A stretch of DNA of 64,000 bases from JACOMY01 sp046233115 (GTDB lineage: Bacteria > Pseudomonadota > Alphaproteobacteria > Kiloniellales > JACOMY01): the NCBI GenBank assembly GCA_046233115.1, contig JBJXHM010000013.1, forward strand, positions 62,001 through 126,000, written 5' to 3'. Under the pieces are notes generated by a model. The model was not told where the DNA came from, ran no database searches, and saw nothing but the letters and a program-made list of their open reading frames with translations. Positions 46,359 through 56,178 of this stretch are shown in pieces. Position numbers and translations under genes: made by a program. The first letter of the stretch is position 1; every line of letters starts with the position of its first letter.

Positions 46359-47396
46359 ATGAGCGAAGACGTCGCGCATCTGGACGAGGCCGCACTGGCC
46401 GCCTACCTGCCGAGCCGGATCGAGGGCTTCGGACACCTGAAGGAGGCACGCAAGTTCGCCGGCGGCCAGTCCAATCCGACTTTCCTGCTGACCACCGACA
46501 GCGGCCGCTACGTGCTGCGCCGCAAGCCGCCGGGGCTGCTGCTGAAGTCGGCGCACGCCGTCGACCGCGAGTTCCGGGTGATGGCGGCGCTGGCCAAGAC
46601 CGACGTGCCGGTGCCCAAGGCCTATCACCTCTGCGAGGACGAGTCGGTGATCGGCTCGGTCTTCTTCGTGATGGAGTTCCTGCAGGGGCGGATCTTCTGG
46701 GACCCGGCGCTGCCGGAGGTGACCCGCGAAGAGCGCGGGCCGATCTACGATTCCATGAACGCTGCACTGGCGGCCCTGCACCTGGTCGACGTCGAGGCGG
46801 TCGGCCTGGCCGACTTCGGCCGGCCGGGCAGCTACTTCGCCCGCCAGGTCTCGCGCTGGTCCAAGCAGTACGAGGCCTCGAAGACCGAAGAGATCCCGGA
46901 GATGGAGCGGCTGATCGCCTGGCTGGAGGCGGAGATGCCGGAGGACGACGGCCGGGTCTCGCTGGTGCACGGCGACTACCGCCTCGACAACATGATCTTT
47001 GCGCCCGACGGCCCGCGCATCCTGGGCGTGCTGGACTGGGAGCTCTCGACCCTGGGCCATCCCTGGTCCGACCTGGCCTACCAGTGCATGCAGTGGCGCC
47101 TGCCGAACGAGGGCGTGTTCCGCGGGCTCGGCAGCCTCGACCGGCCGGGCCACGGCCTGCCCAGCGAGGCCGAGTACGTCGAGGCCTACTGCCGGCGCTG
47201 CGGCATCTCCGGCATCGACACCTGGACCTTCTGCCTGGCCTTCAGCTTCTTCCGCCTGGCCGCGATCCTGCAGGGCGTGCTGAAGCGGGCGCTGGACGGC
47301 AATGCCTCCAACCGCGAGCGCGGCCTGCAGATGGGTGCCGCGGTGCCGGTGCTGGCACGCATGGCGATCAAGGTGATCGAGGAAGCGAAGGCGTGA
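46359..47396 (+). CDS. Phosphotransferase (APH) family protein, ACAD-associated
   Basis: 345 aa aminoglycoside-phosphotransferase/kinase-like fold. ATP-binding Gly-rich segment GGQSNPTFLL (~34-43), Lys of YVLRRKP, catalytic loop LVHGDYRLDNMIF (~206-218) and metal-binding VLDWELSTLGHPWSDLAY. Such proteins match the N-terminal kinase domain of eukaryotic ACAD10/11, reported to phosphorylate 4-hydroxyacyl-CoAs; with the dehydrogenase two genes upstream this suggests hydroxy-acid catabolism (inference). Preceded by GAGGGAAGAGAG. Confidence 0.88.
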   Translation: MSEDVAHLDEAALAAYLPSRIEGFGHLKEARKFAGGQSNPTFLLTTDSGRYVLRRKPPGLLLKSAHAVDREFRVMAALAKTDVPVPKAYHLCEDESVIGSVFFVMEFLQGRIFWDPALPEVTREERGPIYDSMNAALAALHLVDVEAVGLADFGRPGSYFARQVSRWSKQYEASKTEEIPEMERLIAWLEAEMPEDDGRVSLVHGDYRLDNMIFAPDGPRILGVLDWELSTLGHPWSDLAYQCMQWRLPNEGVFRGLGSLDRPGHGLPSEAEYVEAYCRRCGISGIDTWTFCLAFSFFRLAAILQGVLKRALDGNASNRERGLQMGAAVPVLARMAIKVIEEAKA

Positions 47397-48178
47397 CCCG
47401 CTACCAGGACAGCGTCGTCCTCATCACCGGGGCCGCCGGCGGCTTCGGCAAGGTTGCCGCCCGCCGCTTCGCGGCCGAGGGCGCGAACCTGCTGCTCTCC
47501 GACATCGCCGCTGCGCCCTTGGAGGCGGCGGCGGACGAACTGCGCGCGGACGGCGTCGCGGTCGAGACCCTGCCCGGCGACGTCTCGACCTGGGAAACCG
47601 CCGAGGCCCTGGTCGCGCGCGCGGTCGAGCGCTTCGGCGGGCTGGACGTGGCGATCAACAACGCCGGCATCGGCGGCGGGCTGGCCAAGCTGCCCAAGAT
47701 CGAGGTGGCCGACGCCCAGCGCCTGATCGCGATCAACCTGATGGGCGTTTTCCTGGCGATGAAGGCGCAGATCCCGCTGATGGAGCGCCAGTTCGCCGAC
47801 CAGGGCCGGCGCGGCGTCATCCTCAACATGGCCTCGGTCGCCGGCGTGATCGGTGCCCCGCTGCTGTCGGTCTACTCCGCCGCCAAGCACGGCGTGGTCG
47901 GCCTGACCAAGTCCGCCGCCGGCGAGTGCGCGCGCAAGGGCATCCGCATCAACTGTCTCTGCCCCGCCTTCGCCGAGACCCAGATGGTCGCGGCCTTCCT
48001 GGAGAAGATGGGCGGCAGCGAGGAAGAGGCACGGGCCCGCGTGGTCTCGAACATGCCGATGCGGCGCTTCGCGACAGCGGACGAGGTGGTGCAGGCCATG
48101 CTTTGGGCCTGCTCGGCCGAGAACGCCTTCATGACCGGCCACGCGCTGACCCTCGACGGGGGACTCTCGGCGGTTTGA
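47393..48178 (+). CDS. Short-chain dehydrogenase/reductase
   Basis: 261 aa from GTG 47393, overlapping the upstream stop (GTGA). NAD(P)-binding TGAAGGFG (12-19), NNAG in AINNAGIGGG, and the YxxxK active site YSAAKHG. C-terminal MTGHALTLDGGLSAV is typical of classical SDRs. It likely oxidises a hydroxyacyl intermediate in the same pathway as the dehydrogenase and kinase-like gene. Confidence 0.92.
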   Translation: MTRYQDSVVLITGAAGGFGKVAARRFAAEGANLLLSDIAAAPLEAAADELRADGVAVETLPGDVSTWETAEALVARAVERFGGLDVAINNAGIGGGLAKLPKIEVADAQRLIAINLMGVFLAMKAQIPLMERQFADQGRRGVILNMASVAGVIGAPLLSVYSAAKHGVVGLTKSAAGECARKGIRINCLCPAFAETQMVAAFLEKMGGSEEEARARVVSNMPMRRFATADEVVQAMLWACSAENAFMTGHALTLDGGLSAV

Positions 48179-48286
48179 CAGACCGCGGGGTCGCTTGACA
48201 AAGAGGCAGGTAGGCCTTCTGTTCTTGCGAAAGGCCAGGAATAGGACGGCACCCCCAGCAGCGAGAGAACTAGGAGCAATCCCGAG

Positions 48287-49024
48287 ATGAAGTCAGCGTC
48301 AGTTGAGGCCACGCAGGCCGGCAAGACAGACTGCAAGATCCTGGTAATCGGGCACAGCCACTCCGTTATGCTGCAGTCAAATCTTCGGGAGCATCCGGAT
48401 CCGAGCGTCACGGTGATTAACCTGCGCGCCGAGGAGAACGATGCCCTGCTGGAGGGCAGGGGCCCAGGCGATGCGCTGGGCGCGGAATACCGTCCCGCCC
48501 ATCTGTTCTCCATGATCGGTGGCAACAGCCACTACCAAGTCGGCCTGCTGGAACATGCGGAAAAGCTCCAGTTCCTCCAGAATCCCGAGGATCAGGCGTT
48601 GGACCCCGATCGAACCCTGGTCACCCAGGCGATGATGCGCCGCCTGCTCCAGCGCTGGGCCGAACCGCACCTGGAGATGTTGAACAAGTTGAAGGCGATC
48701 TTCGACCTCCCCGTGACGCACATCCTACCGCCACCACCGCTCAGCATCGAGGACATTACCCCCTACCTGCCCCCGACATTCAGCGAAGTGAACAAGTATG
48801 GCGTGGTGCCACCAGCGTTGCGGTTGCGCCTCTACCAGCTGCAGTGCGACATTTTTCGCGAGCACTGCGCGCAGTCGGAGATAGCGGTCATCGAGCCGCC
48901 GAAGGCAGCCATAGACCGGCTCGGCTTCCTGAAGAGCAGCTACCGCGGTCGGAACGCCACCCATGCTTCAGCCAAGTATGGTAGCCTCGTCCTAGAGCAG
49001 ATTCATGAGGCCGTGAATGGCTAA
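48287..49024 (+). CDS. SGNH-hydrolase-like protein paired with GSCFA
   Basis: 245 aa; I cannot assign a defined family with certainty. An N-terminal strand ending in ILVIGHSHSVMLQ resembles block I of SGNH hydrolases with His replacing part of GDS. GGNSHY near residue 80 and ATHASAKYG near the C-terminus could supply further catalytic residues (a terminal xxH motif is usual in SGNH enzymes). The stop overlaps the next gene by 8 bp. RBS AGGAG lies upstream. Confidence 0.6.
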   Translation: MKSASVEATQAGKTDCKILVIGHSHSVMLQSNLREHPDPSVTVINLRAEENDALLEGRGPGDALGAEYRPAHLFSMIGGNSHYQVGLLEHAEKLQFLQNPEDQALDPDRTLVTQAMMRRLLQRWAEPHLEMLNKLKAIFDLPVTHILPPPPLSIEDITPYLPPTFSEVNKYGVVPPALRLRLYQLQCDIFREHCAQSEIAVIEPPKAAIDRLGFLKSSYRGRNATHASAKYGSLVLEQIHEAVNG

Positions 49025-50285
49025 AAATCATCCCTACCTGGGTAAGCCCGACTATCAGTTCTGGGCGCGCGAACCGGCGATCGTCGACCGCGCCGGCTTC
49101 GATCCGATCAACCAGGTCTCCTTCTCGCTGACCCCAGACGAGCCGATCGTCACCGCCGGGAGCTGCTTTGCACAGCATGTCGCCAAGCAGCTGCAGAAGG
49201 TCGGCTTCAACTATCTGGTGACCGAGAAGCCGCATCCCATCATTCCCAGCGACATTGCGCAGGAGTTCCACTACGGCGCCTTCACCGCGCGTTATGGCAA
49301 CCTCTACACTGCCCGGCAGTTGCGCCAGCTACTGGAGCGCGCCTACGGCCTGTTCGAGCCGCAGGAAAGCGCCTGGGCCGGCAAGATGGGCCGCCTGGTA
49401 GACCCCTTCCGGCCGCAGATCCAGCCCGGCGGCTTCCTGAACGAGGCTGAGTTGGAGGCCGACCGCAGTCGGCACCTGGCCGCAGTCCGAGAGGCGGTGG
49501 AAACGCTCTCCTGCTTCATCTTCACCCTCGGCCTGACCGAGGGCTGGATCGACACCCGAGACGGCACCGTGTTTCCGCTGGCACCAGGGGTCGCCGGCGG
49601 CCTCTTCGATGCGGAGCGCTACGCCTTCAAGAACTTCAGCGTGGCCGAGGTGACCGAAGACTTGCAGTGGTCGCTCGACTTCATCCGCGCGAAGAGACCG
49701 GAGGCGAAATTCATCATCACCGTCTCACCGGTACCGCTGAACGCCACCTATCTGGACCGCCACGTCTTCGTCTCCACCACCTACTCCAAGTCCGTTCTGC
49801 GCGTGGCTGCGGAAGAGGTCACGCAGGCGACGCCGCTCTGCGACTACTTCCCTTCCTACGAGATCGTGAACAACCCCTATCATGCGAAGACCTTCTTCGC
49901 TAAGGACCGGCGCGAGGTGACGCCCTCGGGTGTGGCTTACGTGATGGGCCTCTTCCTGAAGCACTACGCCAATATCACACCCGAGGAGAGCCGCCCCAAC
50001 CGGCACAGACGCGCTGCTCAGGCGCGGGCGCAAGCCAGCGGAGCTACTGCCCCGGTGGAACGCGTCTCCCTGACCCACGGTCTCCTCGACCGCGAGACAA
50101 GGACTGCCGAAAGGCCAGGGAAGACCGACAAGGCGAGCCTCCGCCGCGAAGCCAAGCGCAGAAGGGCTGCGTCGAATGAGCCGGGCAAGCGGGCTGGCAA
50201 GAAGAGCGGTCAGGACAACTATCTCAAAGAGATGGAGCGGCTGAACGACATCCTCTGCGACGAGGAAAGCATCGACAACCGCTAG
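49017..50285 (+). CDS. GSCFA domain protein
   Basis: 422 aa. The signature TAGSCFAQHVAKQLQ (~46-60) defines the GSCFA family, distantly related to SGNH/GDSL hydrolases. FILTLGLTEGWID-like FTLGLTEGW, FIITVSPVPLNATY and DYFPSYEIVNNPYHAKTFF are also typical. The last ~95 residues are a basic, Arg/Lys/Ala-rich, probably disordered tail. Overlaps the SGNH-like gene, so the two are likely made together; a role in acylation or deacylation of a surface glycan is inferred from context only. The stop TAG is supplied by repeat element copy B. Confidence 0.85.
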   Translation: MAKNHPYLGKPDYQFWAREPAIVDRAGFDPINQVSFSLTPDEPIVTAGSCFAQHVAKQLQKVGFNYLVTEKPHPIIPSDIAQEFHYGAFTARYGNLYTARQLRQLLERAYGLFEPQESAWAGKMGRLVDPFRPQIQPGGFLNEAELEADRSRHLAAVREAVETLSCFIFTLGLTEGWIDTRDGTVFPLAPGVAGGLFDAERYAFKNFSVAEVTEDLQWSLDFIRAKRPEAKFIITVSPVPLNATYLDRHVFVSTTYSKSVLRVAAEEVTQATPLCDYFPSYEIVNNPYHAKTFFAKDRREVTPSGVAYVMGLFLKHYANITPEESRPNRHRRAAQARAQASGATAPVERVSLTHGLLDRETRTAERPGKTDKASLRREAKRRRAASNEPGKRAGKKSGQDNYLKEMERLNDILCDEESIDNR

Positions 50286-50398
50286 AGCGAGTTGCGATCG
50301 GGAGGCCTCACCTGATCGCGTCGGTCCGCTCTATCTTTCAGACTTGTAGGGTAGGATTCAGACGACAGATCGTTTCGATCTGTCGTCATCCTCCTCAT
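50282..50398. repeat. Dispersed two-hairpin repeat element, copy B
   Basis: Starts CTAGAGCG at the stop codon of the GSCFA gene. Shares with the reverse complement of copy A the blocks GCGATC, CTGATCGCGT, TCCGC, AGGATTCAGACG and ATCGTTTCGAT. GACGACAGATCG-TTT-CGATCTGTCGTC is a perfect 12-bp hairpin. Compared with copy A, CAAATCG/CGATTTG has become CAGATCG/CGATCTG, a paired change. The right terminal repeat is degenerate. Confidence 0.72.
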
Positions 50399-50545
50399 AC
50401 AAGACCCCTGCGCACGCAGGTGCCTAACCTTGCACCACGGCACCCTCGTCGCCACGTCTCTTGTGGGCACGGATTTTCCGCATGCGTCATGCGCAGCGGA
50501 ACCCTCTGCACCAAAGCCCAAATTGCCCTCTGTTACATTTCCGCA
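50399..50545. other. Leader or possible small RNA upstream of the terminator
   Basis: Between repeat copy B and the terminator at 50546. Contains a hairpin TTCCGC-A-TGCG-TCATG-CGCA-GCGGAA near 50475-50500. A structured stretch ending in a strong plus-strand terminator with no supported ORF could be an unannotated sRNA. It matches no RNA family I recognise; it is not 6S, tmRNA or SRP RNA by eye. The remainder of the gap to ccmA shows no gene. Confidence 0.3.
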
Positions 50546-50587
50546 ACAGCCATTCGACGAGCCGAATGGCTGTTTCTTTTTTTGTTG
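50546..50587 (+). terminator. Rho-independent terminator
   Basis: ACAGCCATTCG pairs with CGAATGGCTGT around ACGAGC and is followed by TTCTTTTTTTG. It lies 270 bp upstream of ccmA and would insulate it from upstream transcription. Confidence 0.88.
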
Positions 50588-50855
50588 CCTGTTGCAAAAA
50601 TCACATTCCTGCCACAATGGGAGCAAGGTCCGAACACGATCGGCCTCTAACTCCTATGGCTACGGAGACTTCCCCTCTCTGTCCGAGGTTTCCAGCCGAC
50701 CTCACCCCGATGCCCCCCTCAGGCTGGAAGAAAGGCGGCCAGCGGTCCCGATCCCGCTGGCCGCCGCCTCGCTTCTGAGGCCCGCTTTTCTTACCGCACC
50801 CCTGCGCGCAGCAGACGATTCCATCTCCAGGGCAATTGCTCTAGCGTCTGGCGCC

Positions 50856-51499
<644 letters not shown>

Positions 51500-51503
<4 letters not shown>

Positions 51504-52180
51504 CGCCCTCCGCCTACCGGCTGGCCGCGCTGGTGATCCGGCGCGACCTGGCACTGGCCTGGCGCCAGCGCGGCCAGGTGCTGCTGTCGATCGCTTTCTT
51601 CCTGCTGAGCGCCAGCCTCTTCCCCTTCGCCATCGGCCCCGATCCCAACCTGCTGGCGCGTCTGGCGCCGGGCATCCTCTGGGTCTCCGCGCTCTTCGCC
51701 ATGGTGCTGTCGATGGAGCGGGTGTTCCAGGCCGACTACGAGGACGGCAGTCTGGAGCAGCTCGCGCTCTCCGGCCTGCCGCTGCCGGCGCTGGCGCTGG
51801 CCAAGGCCCTGGTGCACTGGCTGGCGAGCGGCCTGCTGGTGACCCTGGCAGCGCCGGTCGTGGCCCTCACCTTCTCGCTGCCGGCTGGGCTCTATCCGGT
51901 GCTGCTGGCCAGCCTGGCGCTGGGCTCGCTCAGCCTCAGCCTGATCGGTATCATTGCCGCGGCCCTCACCCTCGGCGCCCGGCGCGGCGCGCTGCTGGTG
52001 CCGCTGATCATCCTGCCACTGGCCGTACCGGTGCTGATCCTCGGGGTGATGGCGGTCGAGGCCGAGGCGCTGGCCTTGAGCGCGCGGCCACACCTGCTGC
52101 TGCTGGGCGCCTTCCTGCTGCTGCTGCTGCCGGTCGCCGCCGTCGCCGCCCCTGCGGCATTGCGACAGGCTTTGGACTAG
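51500..52180 (+). CDS. ccmB: Haem exporter permease CcmB
   Basis: 226 aa, six membrane segments. Typical stretches: IRRDLALAWRQRGQVLLSIAFFLLSASLFPFAIGP, LARLAPGILWVSALFAMVLSMERVFQADYEDGSLEQL and VLAPLIILPLAVPVLI-like VPLIILPLAVPVLILG. Overlaps ccmA (ATGA). Confidence 0.96.
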
Positions 52181-52205
52181 GGCCCGACGGGCTTACTTAC
52201 TAGCC

Positions 52206-52928
52206 ATGCATTTTCTGGCCAACCCTGGACGCTTCGTCCGCATCGCCGACCGGGTCCTGCCCTGGATGAGCGGACTTGCGCTCGTGCTGCTGGGTGTCGG
52301 CCTCTACGGCGGGCTCTTCATGGCGCCGGCGGACTACCAGCAGGGCGACAGCATGCGCATCATGTACGTGCACGTGCCGGCCGCCTGGATGGCCATGTTC
52401 GTCTATGCCTGCGTTGCCGCGGCCTCTGCCAGCGGCCTGATCTGGCGCCATCCGCTTGCCTTCGTGATCGCGCGCTCGGCCGTGCCGATCGGGGCGGCCT
52501 TCACCTTCCTGGCGCTGGTCACCGGCTCGCTCTGGGGCAAGCCCATGTGGGGCACCTGGTGGGTCTGGGACGGGCGCCTGACCTCGGTGCTGATCCTCTT
52601 CTTCATCTACCTGGCGATCATGGCGCTGGCCGAGGCCTTCGACGATCCCGAGCGCGGCCGCAAGGCCGCCGCCGTGCTGGCCCTGGTCGGCGTGGTGATC
52701 CTGCCGGTCATCAAGTTCTCGGTCGACTGGTGGGCGACCCTGCACCAGCCGGCCTCGATCATGCGCCTGGACGGGCAGACCACGATCCACGAGACCCAGC
52801 TCTGGCCGGTGCTGGTGATGGCTTTGGGCTTCACCGCCTATTTCTTCGCCGTGCTGCTGGTGCGGGTGAAGCAGCAGGTGCTGGCCAGCCGACTTCGCAG
52901 CTTGCAGCTAGCCGCGGCCGGCGCGTAA
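52206..52928 (+). CDS. ccmC: Haem exporter protein CcmC
   Basis: 240 aa, six membrane segments with the WWD haem-handling motif (WGTWWVWDGRLTSVLILFF) and flanking histidines (VHVPAAWMA; WWATLHQPASI). It presents haem to CcmE at the periplasmic face. Confidence 0.97.
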   Translation: MHFLANPGRFVRIADRVLPWMSGLALVLLGVGLYGGLFMAPADYQQGDSMRIMYVHVPAAWMAMFVYACVAAASASGLIWRHPLAFVIARSAVPIGAAFTFLALVTGSLWGKPMWGTWWVWDGRLTSVLILFFIYLAIMALAEAFDDPERGRKAAAVLALVGVVILPVIKFSVDWWATLHQPASIMRLDGQTTIHETQLWPVLVMALGFTAYFFAVLLVRVKQQVLASRLRSLQLAAAGA

Positions 52929-52938
52929 ACCATGCGCC

Positions 52939-53133
52939 ATGCAAGCCCTCGAGAACTTCCTGGCCATGGGCGGATATGCGGCCTACGTCTGGCCCGCCAT
53001 CGCCCTTACCCTCGCCGTGCTGGTCTGGCTGGCCTGGTCGTCGCTGGCCAACCTGCGGCGGACGCAAAAGAGCCTTAAAGCGCTGGAAGCTTTGGGAGTG
53101 GAACGGCGGCGTAGCCGCAGAAAACGAAATTGA
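52939..53133 (+). CDS. ccmD: Haem exporter protein CcmD
   Basis: 64 aa with one membrane helix (YAAYVWPAIALTLAVLVWLAW) and a basic C-terminus. Size, GGYAAYVWPA motif and position between ccmC and ccmE identify it. Confidence 0.93.
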   Translation: MQALENFLAMGGYAAYVWPAIALTLAVLVWLAWSSLANLRRTQKSLKALEALGVERRRSRRKRN

Positions 53134-53140
53134 GACGGCG

Positions 53141-53635
53141 ATGAAGCCCAAGCGCAAGCGCCTTTACATTGTCCTGATCGCCCTGCTGTGTTTCGGCGGC
53201 GCCACCGCCCTGGTGCTGGCCGCCCTGGACGACAGCCTGGCCTTCTTCTATGCGCCGGCAGAGATCGCGGCCAACCCGCCGGGACCGGAGCAGGCGGTGC
53301 GCCTGGGTGGTCTGGTCGAGGTCGGCAGCGTCGAGCGTAGCGGTGAGACCGTCCGTTTCCAGATCACCGACAACGTCGATTCGATCCCGGTGACCTACAC
53401 CGGCGTGCTGCCCGACCTCTTTCGCGAGGGCCAGGGCGTGGTGGTCGAGGGCAAGCTGGGCCAGGGCGGCCTCTTCACCGCCCACACCGTGCTGGCCAAG
53501 CACGACGAGAACTACATGCCGAAAGAGGTGGCCGACGCGATCAAGGCCGCGGGCGAGTGGCGCCCCGAGGCCGGGCAGGACGCTGCGCAGGCCGCTGGGC
53601 AGGCCGCCGTCAGCACGACCGGAGCCGGCCAGTGA
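53141..53635 (+). CDS. ccmE: Cytochrome c-type biogenesis haem chaperone CcmE
   Basis: 164 aa from ATG 53141. N-terminal membrane anchor (LYIVLIALLCFGGATALVL), beta-barrel domain RLGGLVEVGSV...VTYTGVLPDLFREGQGVVVEG, and the covalent haem-binding motif LAKHDENYMP with His. An Ala/Gln-rich tail follows. The stop overlaps the ccmF start (GTGA). Confidence 0.97.
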   Translation: MKPKRKRLYIVLIALLCFGGATALVLAALDDSLAFFYAPAEIAANPPGPEQAVRLGGLVEVGSVERSGETVRFQITDNVDSIPVTYTGVLPDLFREGQGVVVEGKLGQGGLFTAHTVLAKHDENYMPKEVADAIKAAGEWRPEAGQDAAQAAGQAAVSTTGAGQ

Positions 53636-55608
53636 TCCCGGAGCTGGGGCACTACGCCTTGGTGCTGGCGCTGCTGGTGGCGCTGGCACAGACGGTGATC
53701 CCGCTCTACGGCGCCCATCGCGGCGCCGGCCGCCTGATGGCCTTCGCCGAGCAGGCGGCCTACCTGCAGTTCCTGCTGCTGGGCGTCGCCTTCCTGGCGC
53801 TGGTGCGCAGCTACCTGGTGTCCGACTTCTCGGTCCTCAACGTCTATGAGAACAGCCACTCGCTGAAGCCGCTGCTCTACAAGCTGGCCGGCGCCTGGGG
53901 CAACCACGAGGGCTCGCTGCTGCTCTGGGTGCTGATGCTGGCCTTCTTCGGCGCCGCGGTGGCGCTCTTCGGCGGCAACCTGCCGGCCAGCCTGCGTGCA
54001 CGGGTGCTGGCGATCCAGGCGCTGATCGCGGTCGGCTTCCTGACCTTCATGCTGGCCACCTCCAACCCCTTCGTCCGCCTCGACCCGGCGCCGCTGGACG
54101 GCCGCGACCTCAATCCGCTGCTGCAGGACCCGGGCCTGGCCTTCCACCCGCCGCTGCTCTACCTGGGCTACGTCGGCTTCTCGCTGGTCTTCTCCTTCGC
54201 CGTCGCCGCCCTGATCGAGGGCCGGATCGATCCGGCCTGGGCGCGCTGGGTCCGGCCCTGGACCCTGGTCGCCTGGACCGCACTCACCGCCGGCATCGCG
54301 CTGGGCGCGCGCTGGGCCTACTACGAGCTGGGCTGGGGCGGCTGGTGGTTCTGGGACCCGGTGGAGAACGTCTCCTTCATGCCCTGGCTGGCCGGCACCG
54401 CGCTGCTGCACTGCGTCAGCGTGGTGGAGAAGCGCGAGGCATTCCGCGCCTGGACCCTGCTGCTGGCGATCCTGGCCTTCTCCATGTCGCTGCTGGGCAC
54501 CTTCATCGTCCGCTCCGGCCTGATCACCTCGGTGCATGCCTTCGCGGTCGACCCCGACCGCGGCATCTTCATCCTGGGGCTGCTCTTCATCGCCATCGGC
54601 GGCTCGCTGGCGCTCTACGCCTGGCGCGCGCCCAAGCTGGGCGGCGGCGGCGGCTTCCAGGCGATCTCACGCGAGAGCGGCCTGCTGCTGAACAACCTGC
54701 TGCTCTCGGCCGCCTGCGGCACGGTCCTGGTCGGCACGCTCTACCCGCTGTTCCTGGAGCTGGCGACCGGCAAGGTGGTCTCGGTCGGCCCGCCCTTCTA
54801 CGCCAAGACCTTCGTGCCGCTGATGGTGCCGCTGCTGGTGCTGCTGGGCATCGGCCCCTTCCTGCCCTGGAAGAAGGCCGAGGTCGGCAAGATCCTGCCG
54901 CGCCTGCTGGTGGCGGCGCTGGCCAGCCTGGCGATCGCGGTGGTGAGCGCGGTGCTGCTGGGCGGCGGCCCGGTGATGGCCGTGGTCTTCCTCGGGCTGG
55001 CCGCCTGGCTGGTGCTCTCGAGCCTCAGTGAACTGGCCGAGCGCATCCGCCTGTTCCGCGCGCCGCTGAGCGACAGCCTGGCCCGCCTGCGCGGCCTGCC
55101 GCGGCGCCAGTGGGGCATGACCCTGGCCCACGCCGGCCTCGGCGTCGCCATCGCCGGCATGACCGGCTCCACCGTCTGGAAGCAGGAGCAGATCGCCACC
55201 CTGAAGCCGGGCCAGTCGATGGAGATCGCCGGCTACGAGCTGACTCTCGAGGGCGTGCAGGACCTGACCGGCCCCAACTACCTGACCGAGCAGGCCTCGC
55301 TGGCAGTCACCGCCGGCGGCAGCGCGATCACCACGCTGAGGCCCGAGCGACGCTTCTATCCGGTGCAGCAGATGCCGACCACCGAGGCCGCGATCCGCAT
55401 CACCCCGGCCGGCGACCTCTATGCCGTGCTGGGCGAGACCGAGGGGGCGGCCGGCGACGGCTACCTGCTGCGGGTCTACTACGAGCCGCTGGTCGCCTGG
55501 ATCTGGGCCGGCACCCTGATCATGGCCATCGGCGGCCTGGTCTCGATCGCCGCCCGCCTGCCGGCGCCAAAGCGAAACGGTTCGGCCGCAGCCCAGCCCG
55601 CCGAGTAG
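53632..55608 (+). CDS. ccmF: Haem lyase subunit CcmF
   Basis: 658 aa from GTG 53632. About 14 membrane segments with the WWD signature GWGGWWFWDPVENVSFMPW, LAFHPPLLYLGYVGFS, and conserved histidines. It attaches haem from CcmE to apocytochrome c together with CcmH/CcmI in the inner membrane. Confidence 0.97.
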   Translation: MIPELGHYALVLALLVALAQTVIPLYGAHRGAGRLMAFAEQAAYLQFLLLGVAFLALVRSYLVSDFSVLNVYENSHSLKPLLYKLAGAWGNHEGSLLLWVLMLAFFGAAVALFGGNLPASLRARVLAIQALIAVGFLTFMLATSNPFVRLDPAPLDGRDLNPLLQDPGLAFHPPLLYLGYVGFSLVFSFAVAALIEGRIDPAWARWVRPWTLVAWTALTAGIALGARWAYYELGWGGWWFWDPVENVSFMPWLAGTALLHCVSVVEKREAFRAWTLLLAILAFSMSLLGTFIVRSGLITSVHAFAVDPDRGIFILGLLFIAIGGSLALYAWRAPKLGGGGGFQAISRESGLLLNNLLLSAACGTVLVGTLYPLFLELATGKVVSVGPPFYAKTFVPLMVPLLVLLGIGPFLPWKKAEVGKILPRLLVAALASLAIAVVSAVLLGGGPVMAVVFLGLAAWLVLSSLSELAERIRLFRAPLSDSLARLRGLPRRQWGMTLAHAGLGVAIAGMTGSTVWKQEQIATLKPGQSMEIAGYELTLEGVQDLTGPNYLTEQASLAVTAGGSAITTLRPERRFYPVQQMPTTEAAIRITPAGDLYAVLGETEGAAGDGYLLRVYYEPLVAWIWAGTLIMAIGGLVSIAARLPAPKRNGSAAAQPAE

Positions 55609-55623
55609 AGGAATTCCGAACCC

Positions 55624-56178
55624 GTGAGCAAGCGTACCAAGGCTCTTCTCTTCATCCTGCCGAGCCTGATCTTTCTGGCCGCCGCCGTCGGCTTCTACCT
55701 GGGCCTGAGCCCGGACCGCGACCCTTCGGCCATCCCCTCCCCGCTGGTCGGCCAGGAGGCGCCGGAGGTGAGCCTGCCGCCGGTACCGGGCCTGGACCTG
55801 CCGGGGCTGGAGCCGGCGCTGCTGAAGGGTGCGCCCGTCACCGTGGTCAACATCTGGGCCTCCTGGTGCGCGCCCTGCCGGCTGGAGCATCCGCAGCTTG
55901 TGGCGCTCTCCAAGGAGCCCAACGTGCGCATGCTGGGTATCGACTACCGCGACCGCGCCGACGCGGCCCTCAAGTTCCTGACCGAGATGGGCAACCCCTT
56001 CGATGCGCTGGGCTTCGACACTAAGGGGCGGGTCGGGATCGACTGGGGCATCACCGGCGTGCCGGAGACCTTCTTCCTGGATTCCGATGGCCAGGTCCGC
56101 TACCGCCACACCGGTCCGATCGACGCCGACACCTTGAAGAACAACATCCTGCCCCGCATCCGCGAGATCGCCGGATGA
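55624..56178 (+). CDS. ccmG: Thioredoxin-like protein CcmG/DsbE
   Basis: 184 aa from GTG 55624. N-terminal anchor, thioredoxin fold with WCAPC active site (NIWASWCAPCRLEHP) and the GVPETFFLD cis-Pro region. It keeps apocytochrome CXXCH cysteines reduced in the periplasm. Overlaps ccmH (ATGA). Confidence 0.96.
   Translation: MSKRTKALLFILPSLIFLAAAVGFYLGLSPDRDPSAIPSPLVGQEAPEVSLPPVPGLDLPGLEPALLKGAPVTVVNIWASWCAPCRLEHPQLVALSKEPNVRMLGIDYRDRADAALKFLTEMGNPFDALGFDTKGRVGIDWGITGVPETFFLDSDGQVRYRHTGPIDADTLKNNILPRIREIAG

Noticed and set aside
50399..50545. 6S, tmRNA or SRP RNA identity for the structured leader
   Set aside because: The hallmark sequences (for example GGAAGCAGCC of SRP RNA) are missing; left as an unassigned candidate.
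50420..50650. 76-aa plus-strand frame before ccmA
   Set aside because: It runs through the terminator stem and its translation is not protein-like.
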